From Antedon mediterranea (lineage: Eukaryota > Echinodermata > Crinoidea > Comatulida > Antedonidae): 64,000 bases of DNA. The stretch spans positions 374,501 to 438,500 of the forward strand of contig NC_092676.1 in NCBI RefSeq assembly GCF_964355755.1, read 5' to 3'. The position numbers and the translations under genes are program-made. How positions within the stretch are numbered: the first letter of the stretch is position 1; each line of letters begins with the position of its first letter. Shown here piece by piece: positions 25,601 to 34,350 of this stretch. Below the pieces are notes generated by a model. The model searched no databases, was not told where the DNA came from, and saw nothing but the letters and a program-made list of their open reading frames with translations.

Positions 25601-26089
25601 TGCAACTTTATCTTTCGATTTCATGGTAAATAGATTAAACTGCAACATTTTTTAGAAAAGAATGTTATTTCATTTTGCATCTGTTTCATGCTGAAAAAAA
25701 AATGTTTTTTTAGAACGTAACAAAAAAGATGTAGTTAAAATGTTTATTTTTGTTTTTAGCTGGAAGCAGACAACAAGTTGAGATGAAAGCTACTTGGTCA
25801 AGAACTCGTAAACGTGACGGGGAACAAGCGACACAGATCATGGTAACGTCAACCACACATCCAGCTGTTCAGGTTTGTAGACATTCTCAGTTTTCAAATT
25901 CAAATAAACATTTACTTTTTCAATAGTAAATAAATTAGTTGTCAAGAAAAAGGTTTATATATATAATAATTGTGATTGTTATTTATTTTTCTCTCTCTCT
26001 GATTTCCCCTTAAGGTGGATCCATTTGGGCCTCCATCGTTGGCCTTACCTGTAACAAGTTCTATCAGCACCGAACCATATAACCAATGA
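4656..26089 (+). CDS. DCDC1: Doublecortin domain-containing protein 1 (38 exons, about 1815 aa)
   Basis: Exons: 4656-4789, 6210-6467, 7109-7271, 7733-7895, 8238-8343, 11183-11282, 11464-11557, 11725-11823, 12016-12176, 12460-12549, 12843-12929, 13239-13340, 13456-13627, 14028-14142, 14352-14502, 14863-14970, 15200-15327, 15861-15921, 16188-16420, 17115-17326, 17547-17629, 17847-18008, 18169-18415, 18579-18732, 19176-19322, 19975-20196, 20415-20623, 20895-20965, 21067-21252, 22379-22585, 22856-23009, 23352-23471, 23655-23756, 24166-24302, 24568-24663, 25031-25256, 25760-25872, 26015-26089. They sum to 5448 nt in one frame, close to human DCDC1 (about 1783 aa). Doublecortin-like repeats with the V-xISxGExF signature lie near residues 155-235, 275-372, 475-576, 913-1060, 1447-1565 and 1679-1754. 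Ricin-B-like segments with QQWGF and QKWMF lie near 570-765 and 1185-1345. The family binds microtubules; human DCDC1 is linked to dynein transport and the midbody. Several introns hold large tandem arrays. The donor at 13628 (GTTAGA) is weak. The stop is followed by an in-frame open extension. Confidence 0.92.
4875..5044. mobile_element. MITE with TACAGTCAACTCTCCCAATA ends, copy 1
   Basis: A 170-bp noncoding element in DCDC1 intron 1. It starts TACAGTCAACTCTCCCAATA and ends with the inverse, TATTGGGAGAGTTGACTGTA. TA at both ends fits the TA target site of Tc1/mariner/pogo-type transposons. Related copies lie at 12588-12767 and 45593-45896, with a decayed one near 24408. Confidence 0.8.
5461..5530 (-). 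repeat. tRNA-derived SINE-like fragment
   Basis: Read on the minus strand, this has a tRNA-like 3' half with a box-B-like GGTTCAATTCT. Similar stretches occur at 17725-17790 (minus) and 45061-45120 (plus). None folds convincingly as an intact tRNA, so I call them SINE remnants. Confidence 0.4.
8370..8456. mobile_element. Half of a MITE with CTCTGTCTACACTATCAAAC ends
   Basis: Only the right half of this family is present: GATGTGCCCAAATATGG, ATATGACATCATCATG, then TTTGATAGTGTAGACAGAGC. It lies 26 bp after the donor of DCDC1 exon 5. Fuller copies are at 12198, 14571, 23826 and 55407. Confidence 0.7.
8491..11112 (+). repeat. 69-bp minisatellite, 38 copies, in DCDC1 intron 5
   Basis: The unit TATGGTGGTGTAGATAAAGG...GTGATGTAGAGAGAA repeats every 69 bp with no length change: AGATAAAGG occurs at 8502 and the last copy at 11055, exactly 37 periods apart. 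Variants are nearly confined to the unit boundary (GAATATGG, GAAGATGG, GAAGATTGTGG, GATGGTGGGG), and some recur in the same order. All frames contain stops, so it is noncoding. The plus strand is purine-rich. It fills most of the intron between exons 8238-8343 and 11183-11282. Confidence 0.97.
12198..12306. mobile_element. MITE with CTCTGTCTACACTATCAAAC ends
   Basis: About 109 bp. It starts AAGCTCTGTCTACACTATC and ends with the inverse TTTGATAGTGTAGACATGG. The inside carries ATATGACATCATCATCAT as in other copies. It starts 21 bp downstream of the donor of DCDC1 exon 9. Confidence 0.75.
12588..12767. mobile_element. MITE with TACAGTCAACTCTCCCAATA ends, copy 2
   Basis: A 180-bp element in DCDC1 intron 10. 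Its left end is identical to the copy at 4875; its right end (AATATTGGTAGACTGTA) has lost a few bases. It shares the internal words CACATTCTGAATACCAGAC and AAAGGTGTCCA with the other copies. Confidence 0.75.
13690..13930. repeat. Dispersed repeat rich in GAATAAACGCC words
   Basis: Contains AATAAACGCTTCCCTCG, AATAAATGTCCAGGGGC, AATAAACACCTCCCCCG and AATAAACGCCACCCTC. A related stretch occurs at 32530-32745. It ends in a short CATCAT run. It is a dispersed noncoding repeat of unknown class in DCDC1 intron 13. Confidence 0.5.
14571..14761. mobile_element. MITE with CTCTGTCTACACTATCAAAC ends, diverged inside
   Basis: The left end TTAAGCTCTGTCTACACAT is truncated; the right end TTTGATAGTGTAGACAGGGC is complete. 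Between them is about 90 bp of unrelated sequence, then the family's ATATGACATCATCATGTCC. It lies in DCDC1 intron 15. Confidence 0.65.
15411..15625. repeat. ATT microsatellite followed by a dispersed repeat
   Basis: An (ATT)n run at 15411-15439 is followed by sequence containing TATAAAGCGTCAATTCAAAG and CAAAGGCGCTGGGCATG. It looks like the tail of a dispersed repeat rather than unique intron. I cannot classify it. Confidence 0.4.
16541..17023 (+). repeat. 35/39-bp alternating tandem array, 13 copies, in DCDC1 intron 19
   Basis: Thirteen copies of AATATTGTCATACTACCCAA with CAGTATTTAAATG. The link is either short (S, ...TTTAAATG) or four bases longer (L, ...TTTAAATTAATG). The order is L S S L S S L S L S L S L. 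One copy has TATGTAAATG. It is noncoding. Confidence 0.93.
17725..17790 (-). repeat. tRNA-derived SINE-like fragment
   Basis: On the minus strand it has TGTGACACAGTAGCTAAG and a box-B-like GGGTTCAATTTTGG. Too degraded to be a tRNA gene. DCDC1 intron 21. Confidence 0.35.
18920..19125 (+). mobile_element. Degraded LINE reverse-transcriptase C-terminus
   Basis: With frameshifts and stops, the plus strand reads LRS-TDALMLTPPKTNLKS and then IW-QLPRSIRYTPSPIQF. This matches the conserved C-terminal end of CR1/Rex-like non-LTR retrotransposon ORF2 (consensus style LRS..PxTxLKSxGxRSFxxxAPxLWNxLPxxIR). It is a dead fragment in DCDC1 intron 24. Confidence 0.55.
19562..19858 (+). repeat. 59-bp tandem repeat, five copies
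   Basis: The unit contains TTGCCAGACTTGGTACCCAG and ATATATGGCTTGGTTCAA. TTGCCAGAC occurs at 19566, 19625, 19684, 19743 and 19807; the last spacing includes a 5-bp CAGTA insertion. Noncoding, in DCDC1 intron 25. Confidence 0.9.
20184..20289 (+). repeat. Two-copy duplication of a DCDC1 splice donor
   Basis: The exon end and donor TTACTGAAGATGG/GTAAGT, with the following TACCATACTTAAATG, occur at 20184 (real, exon ending 20196) and again 73 bp downstream at 20257-20289. The second copy has an identical donor with GT at 20270-20271. This resembles the first step of the larger junction arrays. Confidence 0.85.
21253..22165 (+). repeat. 94-bp tandem array duplicating a DCDC1 exon end and donor
   Basis: Each unit is the last 90 bp of exon 21067-21252 plus GTAA, so every copy ends GGCAAG/GTAAGA. 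The word ACATTCAACACC (ACATGCAACACC in one copy) occurs in the exon at 21165 and then at 21259, 21353, 21447, 21541, 21635, 21729, 21823, 21917, 22011 and 22095, giving ten intronic copies. The last two lack about 10 bp, and the final one decays. Most intronic copies read AAACTGATTGG, but the fourth reads AAACTTATAGG like the real exon. Readthrough meets TAA after 17 codons. Confidence 0.95.
23826..24100. mobile_element. MITE with CTCTGTCTACACTATCAAAC ends, carrying an insertion
   Basis: Ends are TAAAGCTCTGTCTACACTAT and GTGTAGACAGAGCTTTA. About 110 bp of foreign sequence (about 23916-24028) interrupts the family's internal sequence. It lies in DCDC1 intron 33. Confidence 0.75.
24408..24520. 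repeat. Decayed copy of the TACAGTCAACTCTCCC MITE
   Basis: Internal words (CTCAAATTCTTG, AAAAAACACATTCAGAATAC, TACCAGACATAC) match the inside of the elements at 4875 and 12588, but the terminal repeats are eroded. Confidence 0.5.
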
Positions 26090-27457
26090 AATACTGACCC
26101 TGCTGCTAGACCACCTACACCATTAGGATCCCATGAAGATTCATCTCCTACAACAATTCCACTGCTTTTTACAATGAGCCTTCCTACACCAACAACAGGA
26201 ACTAGTTGTGAAGAATCCTCTCCATCAGCAACACCACAACTTTCAGAGCCAAGTTTTGAAGAACACTCTCCTATGCCACCAGATGAGGAATCCCCTGCTA
26301 CACCAGCAACACCACTGTTATCAAGAACTTATGAGGAATCCCCTGCTACACCAGCAACACCACTGTTATCAAGAACTTATGAGGAATCCCCTGCTACACC
26401 AGCAACACCACTGCTATCAAGAACTTATGAGGAATCCCCTGCTACACCAGCAACACCACTGCTATCAAGAACGTATGAGGAATCCCCTGCTACACCAACA
26501 ACACCACTGTTATCAAGAACTTATGAGGAATCCCCTGCTACACCAGCAACAACACTGTTATCGGGACCTTTTGAGGAATCCCCTGCTACACCAGCAACAC
26601 CACTGTTATCAAGAACTTATGAGGAATCCCCTGCTACACCAGCAAAACCACTGTTATCAAGACCTTATGAGGAATCCCCTGCTACACCAGCAACACCACT
26701 GCTATCAAGAACTTATGAGGAATCCCCTGCTACACCAGCAACACCACTGCTATCAAGAACTTATGAGGAATCCCCTGCTACACCAGCAACACCACTGTTA
26801 TCAAGAACTTATGAGGAATCCCCTGCTACACCAGCAACACCACTGCTATCAAGAACTTATGAGGAATCTCCTGCTACACCAGCAACACCACTGTTATCAA
26901 GAACTTATGAGGAATCCCCTGCTACACCAGCAACACCACTGTTATCGAGACCTTTTGAGGAATCCCCTGCTACACCAGCAACACCGCCGTTATCAAGAAC
27001 TTATGAGGAATCCCCTGCTACACCAGCAACACCACTGTTATCAAGAACTTATGAGGAATCCCCTGCTACACCAGCAACACCACTGTTATCGGGACCTTTT
27101 GAGGAATCCCCTGCTACACCAGCAACACCAGCAACACCACTGTTATCAAGAACTTATGAGGAATCCCCTGCTACACCAGCAACACCACTGCTATCAAGAA
27201 CTTATGAGGAATCCCCTGCTACACCAGCAACACCACTGTTATCAAGAACTTATGAGGAATCCCCTGCTACACCAGCAACACCACTGTTATCAAGACCTTA
27301 TGAGGAGTCCCCTGCAGCAACACAATGTTCACAAACCTACAACGTAACTGAGGACCCAGTGCATCCAGTATGCCGTGAGATAGCATATTATATATTATTT
27401 AACATACCAATTTATATTATATTGCTAATATTGTATAATATTTATATAATATATTAA
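26090..27457 (+). other. In-frame 455-codon open extension after the DCDC1 stop
   Basis: Downstream of TGA (26087-26089) the same frame stays open to TAA at 27455-27457. It begins NTDPAARPPTPLGSHEDSSP, has loose E/S/P/T-rich repeats (SCEESSPSATPQLSEP; SFEEHSPMPPD), then 21 units of EESPATPATPLLSRTY, then a unique tail. The first ATG is at 26174. It may be (a) a readthrough or formerly coded C-terminus cut off by one TGA, (b) an extension reached by alternative splicing (a GTAACA donor-like site sits at 26051), or (c) 3' UTR with a long chance ORF. The stop context CAA TGA AAT is not a classic readthrough context. Confidence 0.55.
26285..27301 (+). repeat. 48-bp (16-residue) tandem array, 21 copies
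   Basis: Twenty-one units of 48 bp encode EESPATPATPLLSRTY in the DCDC1 frame. Variants end SGPF (units 6, 17), SRPF (14) or SRPY (8, 21), with single changes such as PTTP, ATTL, AKPL and PPLS. Unit 18 carries an extra 9 bp (ATP). A partial 22nd unit follows. The +1 frame is also open (MRNPLLHQQHHCYQEL); I treat that as a shadow. Confidence 0.95.
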
Positions 27458-28924
27458 CCATTTCTTCAGTGTTAGGTATAGTTACCAAATTTCACAGTAC
27501 TGTACTTTATTTCAAAATTAGATATCGCTAATTTATACAGTAATTATTGTTGGTTTATTTTTAAACATTTTAATTTTAATAATACAGTTTTACATCTATC
27601 GTAATTGGTGTTCTTATTCTAATGCAATTAAGTGTAATCTTAAGTCACCCTCAATGTTGTGACTTACTTGCCGTTTTGTTAGCTACTACCTACGTGATAA
27701 AGCAATTCTTATCTGCCACAAATTAATAGATTTTTAGCTACAAACTTTTTTTTTTTCAAATCTTTCATTTATATATTGATTCTTATCATTTCAATTTATA
27801 GCCTATTTCTGTTTCTGACCTTTACGTACTCGTTTGATAATCTAAAGATAAAAAAACTGAAAGAGGAATTTCATTTGGAAAGGTTGATACGAATTAAAAA
27901 CATTATCTTGGTTAGTTTCGTTTCTTTATTTAGATTTAATTATGCAATATAATTAAATTCCAACTGTTTCCCTTTTCTTGGAAACCGTTGCAATAGGCCT
28001 TGGGCTTGAAGATGTTCTTTGTTAGGCTTGTAATAATTGATGTTGGTTGGCAATTTATTCAAAATATAGCCTATGTCTACCACAAAACGGAAGCGCGTCA
28101 AAACCACTGTAGTGCCTACCACATTTAGTGTATTAATTCAACGGGTTTAGTGTGCTACTACCGAATCATACGCGTATCAAATTGCATTGTGGTATTTCTA
28201 CGTAGTAGCGTAGCGCGAAGTCACGCTTTGCGCGCACTATTGCAAGGGAACCAATCGCCAGCGCTAAGGTGAAATCTAGGTACTTAATAAAAAACGAAAG
28301 TACTGTATTTTTTATTAGAATATATTACGCCCCTGTAGAATAAAATATTGAAACAATACAGAAATTAATCTAAAGGTCAATCAGTAATGTTGTATCGTTA
28401 TTAAATTGCGTATTGACAATTTAGTAACGGTGTTAAAAATATGCAGATGATAAATGATGTATAAATAAGTCAACTTAAATAATATTGTATATTTGGTGTA
28501 GATTTATGTAATTAAGAATAATCAATCGTTATTTATAAGGGTTTGTTTTAATAACATTTTGCAATAGATTTATATAGATTTTAGAACCGTAGTGTAGGTT
28601 CCAAAGTCTAAAAAAATGTTAAAAAGTACTGTGATTTTAATAGTGCTTTAGAGATAGCGTGTGCAATCCAAACCAAGGTATGTAGAGTAGAGTGTTGGTT
28701 AATTGTGGAAGTGTGTTAATCGCGTATGTTAAACGAATACAGGTTATGGTAATGGATACTTTAGGTTTATATTATGCGTCACAAATAAATGTTTCACTTT
28801 AAATTACCGTGCCTCTGTCCTCATCATCCTGTATCCGCTTCTTCATGTTTGATCATTGTCAATGTAATCAAAGAATATAATTTAATTCAATTTGAGATAA
28901 TTAAATAAAACGTTCATCATCTAT

Positions 28925-29050
28925 ATCCAGGATACTCCGTTTCCAAGGGTACAAGGTACGCGCAACGCATTATTTTGACCAATGGCTATGATTGGTTAAA
29001 TTCCTTGCGTTGTGCGTACGTACGTCTTTGGGTTGCGTCCAAGTAGTTAT
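28925..29050. repeat. Dispersed repeat with GCGCAACGC and TTTTGACCAAT words
   Basis: Contains ACGCGCAACGCATTATTTTG, ACCAATGGCTATGATTGG and a partly inverted TTGCGTTGTGCGTACGTACG. Related sequence occurs at 37150-37420 and, partially, at 38830-38870. It is an inverted-repeat mobile element family of unknown class. Confidence 0.45.
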
Positions 29051-32000
29051 AAACCTTTGTACGCCTTCTTAAATTACGGTCACTAATTTTTTTTTTAATA
29101 AAAAACAAAATGCTGTGTAGGAAGGACTACACACACGTCTCCAAAATTTCCGGTTTCCATATCCTGTATAATGAAAATTCGTTTGTTTTTCTTTAAATGC
29201 ATTATTAATATATTTTCAACTCAATAGTTATCCGTTTGGTTGACTGATGGCATAAAGAGATAATCCGTTAGCCAGTTCCGGATTATTGTCAGTATGATCG
29301 CTTTATTGGCTTCATGACGGATTAACAAATAATTATTATTTCTAAAAATAAACTGTTTGGTACAATTATGAGGCCAAGGTTATGTGTGCGTTATGTGGAG
29401 TGGAATGGTGCCTCCCATTTTATGGACAACCCAAATATTGATAATAGGCCTAATACTTATTGCATGTTTGAAACATGTGATTATAATATTTTATATATAA
29501 AAATGAAAATCCAGACAGTGGGAGTTATAAAACGGAACACAGTGCGACGACGAATTAACTTGAATCTGAATGCATAATTACCAAGACACGATCGTGTACT
29601 TCCTATATTTTCATCATCTAATAAAGTCATGATCTAAAAAATCCGCCAGAAATCATCAAGGTATTACGTAACACATTGCTTTATGGGCCTTGTTCGCACT
29701 GCTACAGACATACAAATAAAGGTATTCCTTAAAATACATGTGTCTAATTTGCATATGAGACAGATATTGGGATTGAAATCAGAATGTGTGATACCTGTCC
29801 GGTCAACGCGGGAAATCCCGGTCGTAATAGGCCTATTATATTATCGGACCGAATATAGCTTCGCTACCAATGGAATTGGCCCTTCGGTGATAACGTATAT
29901 ATGATGTTGGTGCATTTTAATTAAAACAATTTTCATAGTAAACACTCGTATTGTACGGTCTTAAAATTATCCTGGTGAGGACAGACGTTATATCAGTGCA
30001 TTGACTGCACTGTACGGTATCGTTAAACCAAGTTCAAGATTCGCGCTAAAATTATTTCCGCGAATATTTACCACCTCCAAAATATACAGCAGGCTACCTA
30101 TTACAGTATTCGCGAGTTATGTTACGTGATGCATGACTCAACCGCCGTTTGAACAGTGGAATAGCGGATGCCGTGAGATATTATGCTTCACTATTGACAT
30201 AGTCGTGTGAGTGGTAGTACTGTCGTGTGAAAGCATTAAATGTAATGTGTGGTATAAAAATAACATTACACGCACCACTAACCAGTCTGACGGGTACAAG
30301 CAAGGTAAGATGTGCTATTTTATTAGATATGTTGTTAAATGTATGTGAAGAGAATCGCAAGATATTTTAAACAGAACATGGACTGTGCTATGCCCGCTAT
30401 GTGGTGGAGATCACGGATCTGCTGAATGAACGTATAGTATGACCTAAAAACGCAGTGTGACGCGTTGTCGACAACAACACAACTGAGATGCAAAAATAAA
30501 ACAAATTGAGCTTTGTGTATAAATACCAGGGAGAATTTACATCTCTTTTACAACCTAATTGTATTAAATATCGATGTAATTGAAATGTTGAAATCTGGAT
30601 CAGATGCGTACTTTTTATGATGCAAACATTAATATTGATAATAATTAATGATGTATGTATGACGTAATGTGATAATATGTTGTTGAAAATTATCAGCGTA
30701 GATGCATGCATCTGAGCTAAAATAAGCAGGTTTTTTGATGTTTTTAGTAAAGTATAAATACGATAGCCTTTGTTACTAAAAAAGGTCTATATGTTCACTA
30801 TTTCTTTAAAATTATAATTAAATAAATTACTTTATTTCATAATTATGATTAGTATTTATCGAACATAAATTGACAACTGACACCGTACAGTCAACATGTC
30901 CTAATGTGACGTGCGCGTTCGTGAAAAATTCATTTTCTATGATTCATTTAACATTTCATTTATATAACAATGCATATCCGTGAGAACCCCTTGATTTATG
31001 GCGAATGCGGATAACAACCACTGACACGTCTAGCCATCTACACGTAATAAAGCCTTCGTACGAGTAGGAGGCGGACATGTCTTAGTGGAGAACAACCCTA
31101 CTGGGACATCTTATACAAATTTAACTATTAACACAATTTATGGTGTTCAATCAAATTATTGGCCTACTATACTAATAAAAAGAAAAAAAATGTATATAAA
31201 AAAACGTAGTAAATTTGGTAATAGCCGTACACTCATTGCGATGTTTTATAGATAAAGTATACACAATTAATGACGGATGCCTTATATAGAAATGTTTTCA
31301 CTCTGCTCTGGCTGAATGACAATAATTCTATACAGGATTTTGACCGATAATAACAGGACAAGGTACAAAGTTAAAACGCTTTTAAAGGAATTGAACAATA
31401 GATAGGACTACGACGGCAGCAGACTGGATGCTGATATTGTCTTTGTCATGTTAGTATAATGCGTGTCGTCGGTTGCCTATCCATATTCAACTTAATTGAT
31501 ATTACAGAATTGCAGCTTATCTAAGCTGACCTTTTCTTTTCCGGCTGACAATATGAACATCCGGGTGTTCTTATCCGCGCTGTCGATTAACACATTCATG
31601 TATAATGTTTTGAGATACAATATTTCCAATGATCATTATAATGTCATACATTTTAATTTTACAATATCATGTGTTGTTATTGTATTTCCCCAATAGAAAA
31701 GTGACAGTACAAAACGATATAGAAAATTATTTTGGAATTTTGTGGATTTTTTTGTAAAAAGTCTGTAGGCGTATAAGATTCTAAAAATAGTTTAATAATC
31801 CTTTGTTAGTGCTTTGTCCAATTTATTCAAATGCTGCATCTAGGCTATAATGCAATAGACGTTTGTGTTTCAACGCGTATCCGGATATTCACCCCCTGGA
31901 CATTTACCCCCCGGACAACTACCCCCCGGACAACCACCACCTGGACCACTACCCCCTTAGGACAACTACCCCTTTAGGACAACTACCCCCCGGACAAATA

Positions 32001-32529
32001 CCCCCCGGACAACTACCCCCTTAGGACAACAACCCCCTTAGGACAACTACCCCCTGGACAACTACCCCCTGGACAACTACCCCCTAGGAACAATTACCCT
32101 CCGGACAATTACCCCCCGGACAATTACCACCCAGAAAACTATCCCTTTAGAACACCCTAACCACCCAGACCATTCAACAACCTGACTCTGCAACAGTGTA
32201 TAATAGGAATTAATAACTATATTTTAATTCGTTACTTTGACGAATTACTATTCACTATTGTAAACAAAAGTAAAAGATTGAACATAAATATAGCCTGGTA
32301 TAAACTGAAGATTGTCACACATGATAATAGGATAGTCGAACGTATTATATAGTACTCCCTGTATTTACTGTAAAGACTGGGTTCGCTAATAATAATAATT
32401 TTTGCGTCAGGACAATGCTTCGATAACTACTGGTTTTAAAAGAATTAATTTTTGTCTCAAATTTGTCATAATTATATGTATTTTTGTACACTTGAAGAAT
32501 AATATCACTTTTGATATTTGACCTCAATG

Positions 32530-32745
32530 TTCACTCACCGAATAAACGTCGATCTTTAAATAAATTCCCCTCAAATAAACGGTGACCATGTCACTCCCAT
32601 GAAACATCATATGGAATAATCGGCGTCTATTTCCATTAGATTATACCCCCTCCCATTGAATAAACAACTTTCTTCCAATAAATGTCCACCTAAAAACCAC
32701 CTAAACAATAAACAGCCCAGGCCGTTTTTTCAATAAATACGGTAC
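32530..32745. repeat. Dispersed repeat rich in AATAAACG words
   Basis: Contains GAATAAACGTCGATC, AAATAAACGGTGACC, GAATAAACAACTTTC and AATAAATGTCCACC. It is related to 13690-13930 and lies inside the foldback element. Confidence 0.45.
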
Positions 32746-32803
32746 TTTAAATCTAGCGCATCTAGGGTCTAGCGTGCTGTTAAACAGAATAATCGGTTAA
32801 AAA

Positions 32804-33246
32804 CGGGTGTTTCGAAACTAGAGACCCGAGACCAGAGACCAGAGACCCAATACGAAAAGGGAGACCTAAATATACGAAAAGGGAGACCCACGTACGAAAA
32901 GGGAGACCCTACTATACGAAAAGGGAGACCCCACTATACGAAAAGGGAGACCCTAATATACGAAAAGGGAGACCTAAATATACGAAAAGGGAGACCCAGT
33001 TATACGAAAGGGAGACCCAAATATACAAAATGGGAGACCCAAATATACGAAAAGGGAGACCCACTATAAGAAAAGGGAGACTCCACTATAAGAAAAGGGA
33101 GACCCCACTATACGAAAAGAGAGACCACACTAGACGAAAAGGGAGACCCTAATATACGAAAAGGGAGACCCAAATATAGGTCTCCCTTTTCGTATTGGGT
33201 CTCGTGTCAGGTCTCTGGTCTCGGGTCTCTAGTTTCGAAACACCCG
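32804..33246. mobile_element. 443-bp inverted-repeat element with internal 18-21-bp tandem repeats
   Basis: Terminal inverted repeats begin CGGGTGTTTCGAAACTAGAG and continue GACCCGAGACCAGAGACC; the right end is the exact inverse. The direct repeat TTAAAAA flanks both sides (32797-32803 and 33247-33253). The inside is a tandem series of units like ATACGAAAAGGGAGACCC. No ORF. It is a nonautonomous DNA element nested inside the foldback element. Confidence 0.85.
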
Positions 33247-33888
33247 TTAAAAACAGATGATTTCATTTTTACAGAAACCGGTCCTATATATTTGTCTACT
33301 TTTGGATGGGGGGGGGGGGTAGTTGACCGGGGGGTAGTTGACCGGGGGGTAGTTGACCGGGGGGTAGTTACCCGGGGGGTAGTTATCCTAAGGGGGTAGT
33401 TGTCCTAAGGGGGTGGTTGTCCGGGGGGTAGTTGTCCGGGGGGTTGTTATCCTAAGTGGGTAGTTGTCCTAAGGGGGTAGTTGTCCGGGGGGTAGTTGTC
33501 CGGGGGGTAGTTGTCCTAAGGGGGTAGTTGTCCGGGTGGTAAACATCCGGGGGGTAACTGTCTAGGGGGTAGGTGTCCTAGAACCGTTTCAACGTACGTA
33601 CGAGGCCTGTCGTTACTATTCTAATTTTTTTTATTAATGACGAATGTAAATTTAGGCCTACGAGAATATTATGGGAATATGAGACAGAAAGACAAATGTG
33701 TCATAGTTGTAGAGTCGATGACGACGATTACCATAAACGTTCTTTGTGTTGATTGGTGAGTGAAATTTTCACGTACTACGCGGAGTGCGCGCGTGTTGCC
33801 ACACTGCATTTTGGGAATAAATAATTATTGTATATCGCCTATATACATTAACTACATGATATGTGTAAACCGTATATTTTGTATGATC

Positions 33889-33902
33889 GCCCCCCCCCCC
33901 CC
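33889..33902. repeat. Homopolymer C run
   Basis: A run of about 13 C followed by CTTCCCTTCCCC. A shorter G run (about 12) lies at the start of the foldback right arm near 33309. Confidence 0.8.
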
Positions 33903-34112
33903 TTCCCTTCCCCTCATTTCCTCTGTCTGATGACATCATAATCGTTTCTTATAATTAACATCTTCCTTAAATTCACAGGAATAATTTGGAATCCGGACGG
34001 AGCTTCACTTGAGTGCTTTTTCTTTAATTTGAAGAAAATGGAATTATTATATTAGTAATGCTGGAGATTTATAGCAAATAATAACGTCGCAATAAACTTT
34101 GTCCGTCCAACG

Positions 34113-34170
34113 AACCCGGAACTTCCTATGCAAATTAAGGTCACTCATAGAGTGACATAACTGTGACCTC
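34113..34170 (+). promoter_or_regulatory. Candidate promoter motifs: ETS core, octamer and AGGTCA inverted sites
   Basis: About 180-240 bp before the start codon of the Pointed-domain gene lie CCGGAACTTCC (two opposed GGAA ETS cores), a perfect octamer ATGCAAAT (34128-34135), and AGGTCA (34138-34143) with its inverse TGACCT (34164-34169), typical nuclear-receptor half-sites. All three are exact short matches; whether they act is unknown. Confidence 0.35.
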
Positions 34171-34350
34171 AAACCGGATACGAGTAAGCTATTCTGGATT
34201 ATTAAAATGATCTGCTCCAATATCATAGCAACATTAGTCGCAAATCCAGGTGTAATTTGGTAGTTTGATAGTAGTCGTTCTGTAGTGAACCCGGATTTGT
34301 GGCGGTGGGTTTATATTGTAAACAATCTGATTTCAAAACGGGTGAGCTTA

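Larger units (their letters stand above)
31876..33585. mobile_element. Foldback-type element with arms of 15-17-bp tandem repeats
   Basis: The left arm (about 31890-32150) is roughly 16 units of GGACAACTACCCCCC. The right arm (about 33305-33565) is the inverse, units of GGGGGGTAGTTGTCC, so the two can pair across about 1.15 kb. A 9-bp direct repeat GTTTCAACG flanks the whole (31867-31875 and 33586-33594), as a target-site duplication would. Inverted arms built of short tandem repeats define foldback (FB) elements, and sea urchin TU elements are similar (recalled, not checked). There is no transposase ORF. A second inverted-repeat element is nested at 32804-33246. Confidence 0.7.
27458..34112. 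other. DCDC1 to Pointed-domain gene intergenic region
   Basis: No convincing coding gene was found. Contents: AT-rich DCDC1 downstream sequence (27458-28130), a CpG-containing stretch with a CCAAT motif (about 28160-28270), dispersed repeats including the CCAAT-type element at 28925-29050, and the nested foldback complex at 31876-33585. Short ORFs (for example 29368, 29683 and 30397 minus) show no recognisable motif and I do not call them. Confidence 0.6.

Noticed and set aside
26051-26200. Cryptic intron removing the DCDC1 stop (donor GTAACA at 26051)
   Set aside because: Nearby acceptor candidates (after ATGAG near 26178, after CAACAG near 26197) do not restore the frame without a shift, so I do not model it.
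26208-27347. 379-codon ORF reading MRNPLLHQQHHCYQEL
   Set aside because: Shadow frame of the 48-bp array. The DCDC1 frame continues the upstream gene and has the more plausible protein-level repeat history.
30397-30711. 104-codon minus-strand ORF in intergenic DNA
   Set aside because: No recognisable motif, AT-driven composition, no splice or promoter support.
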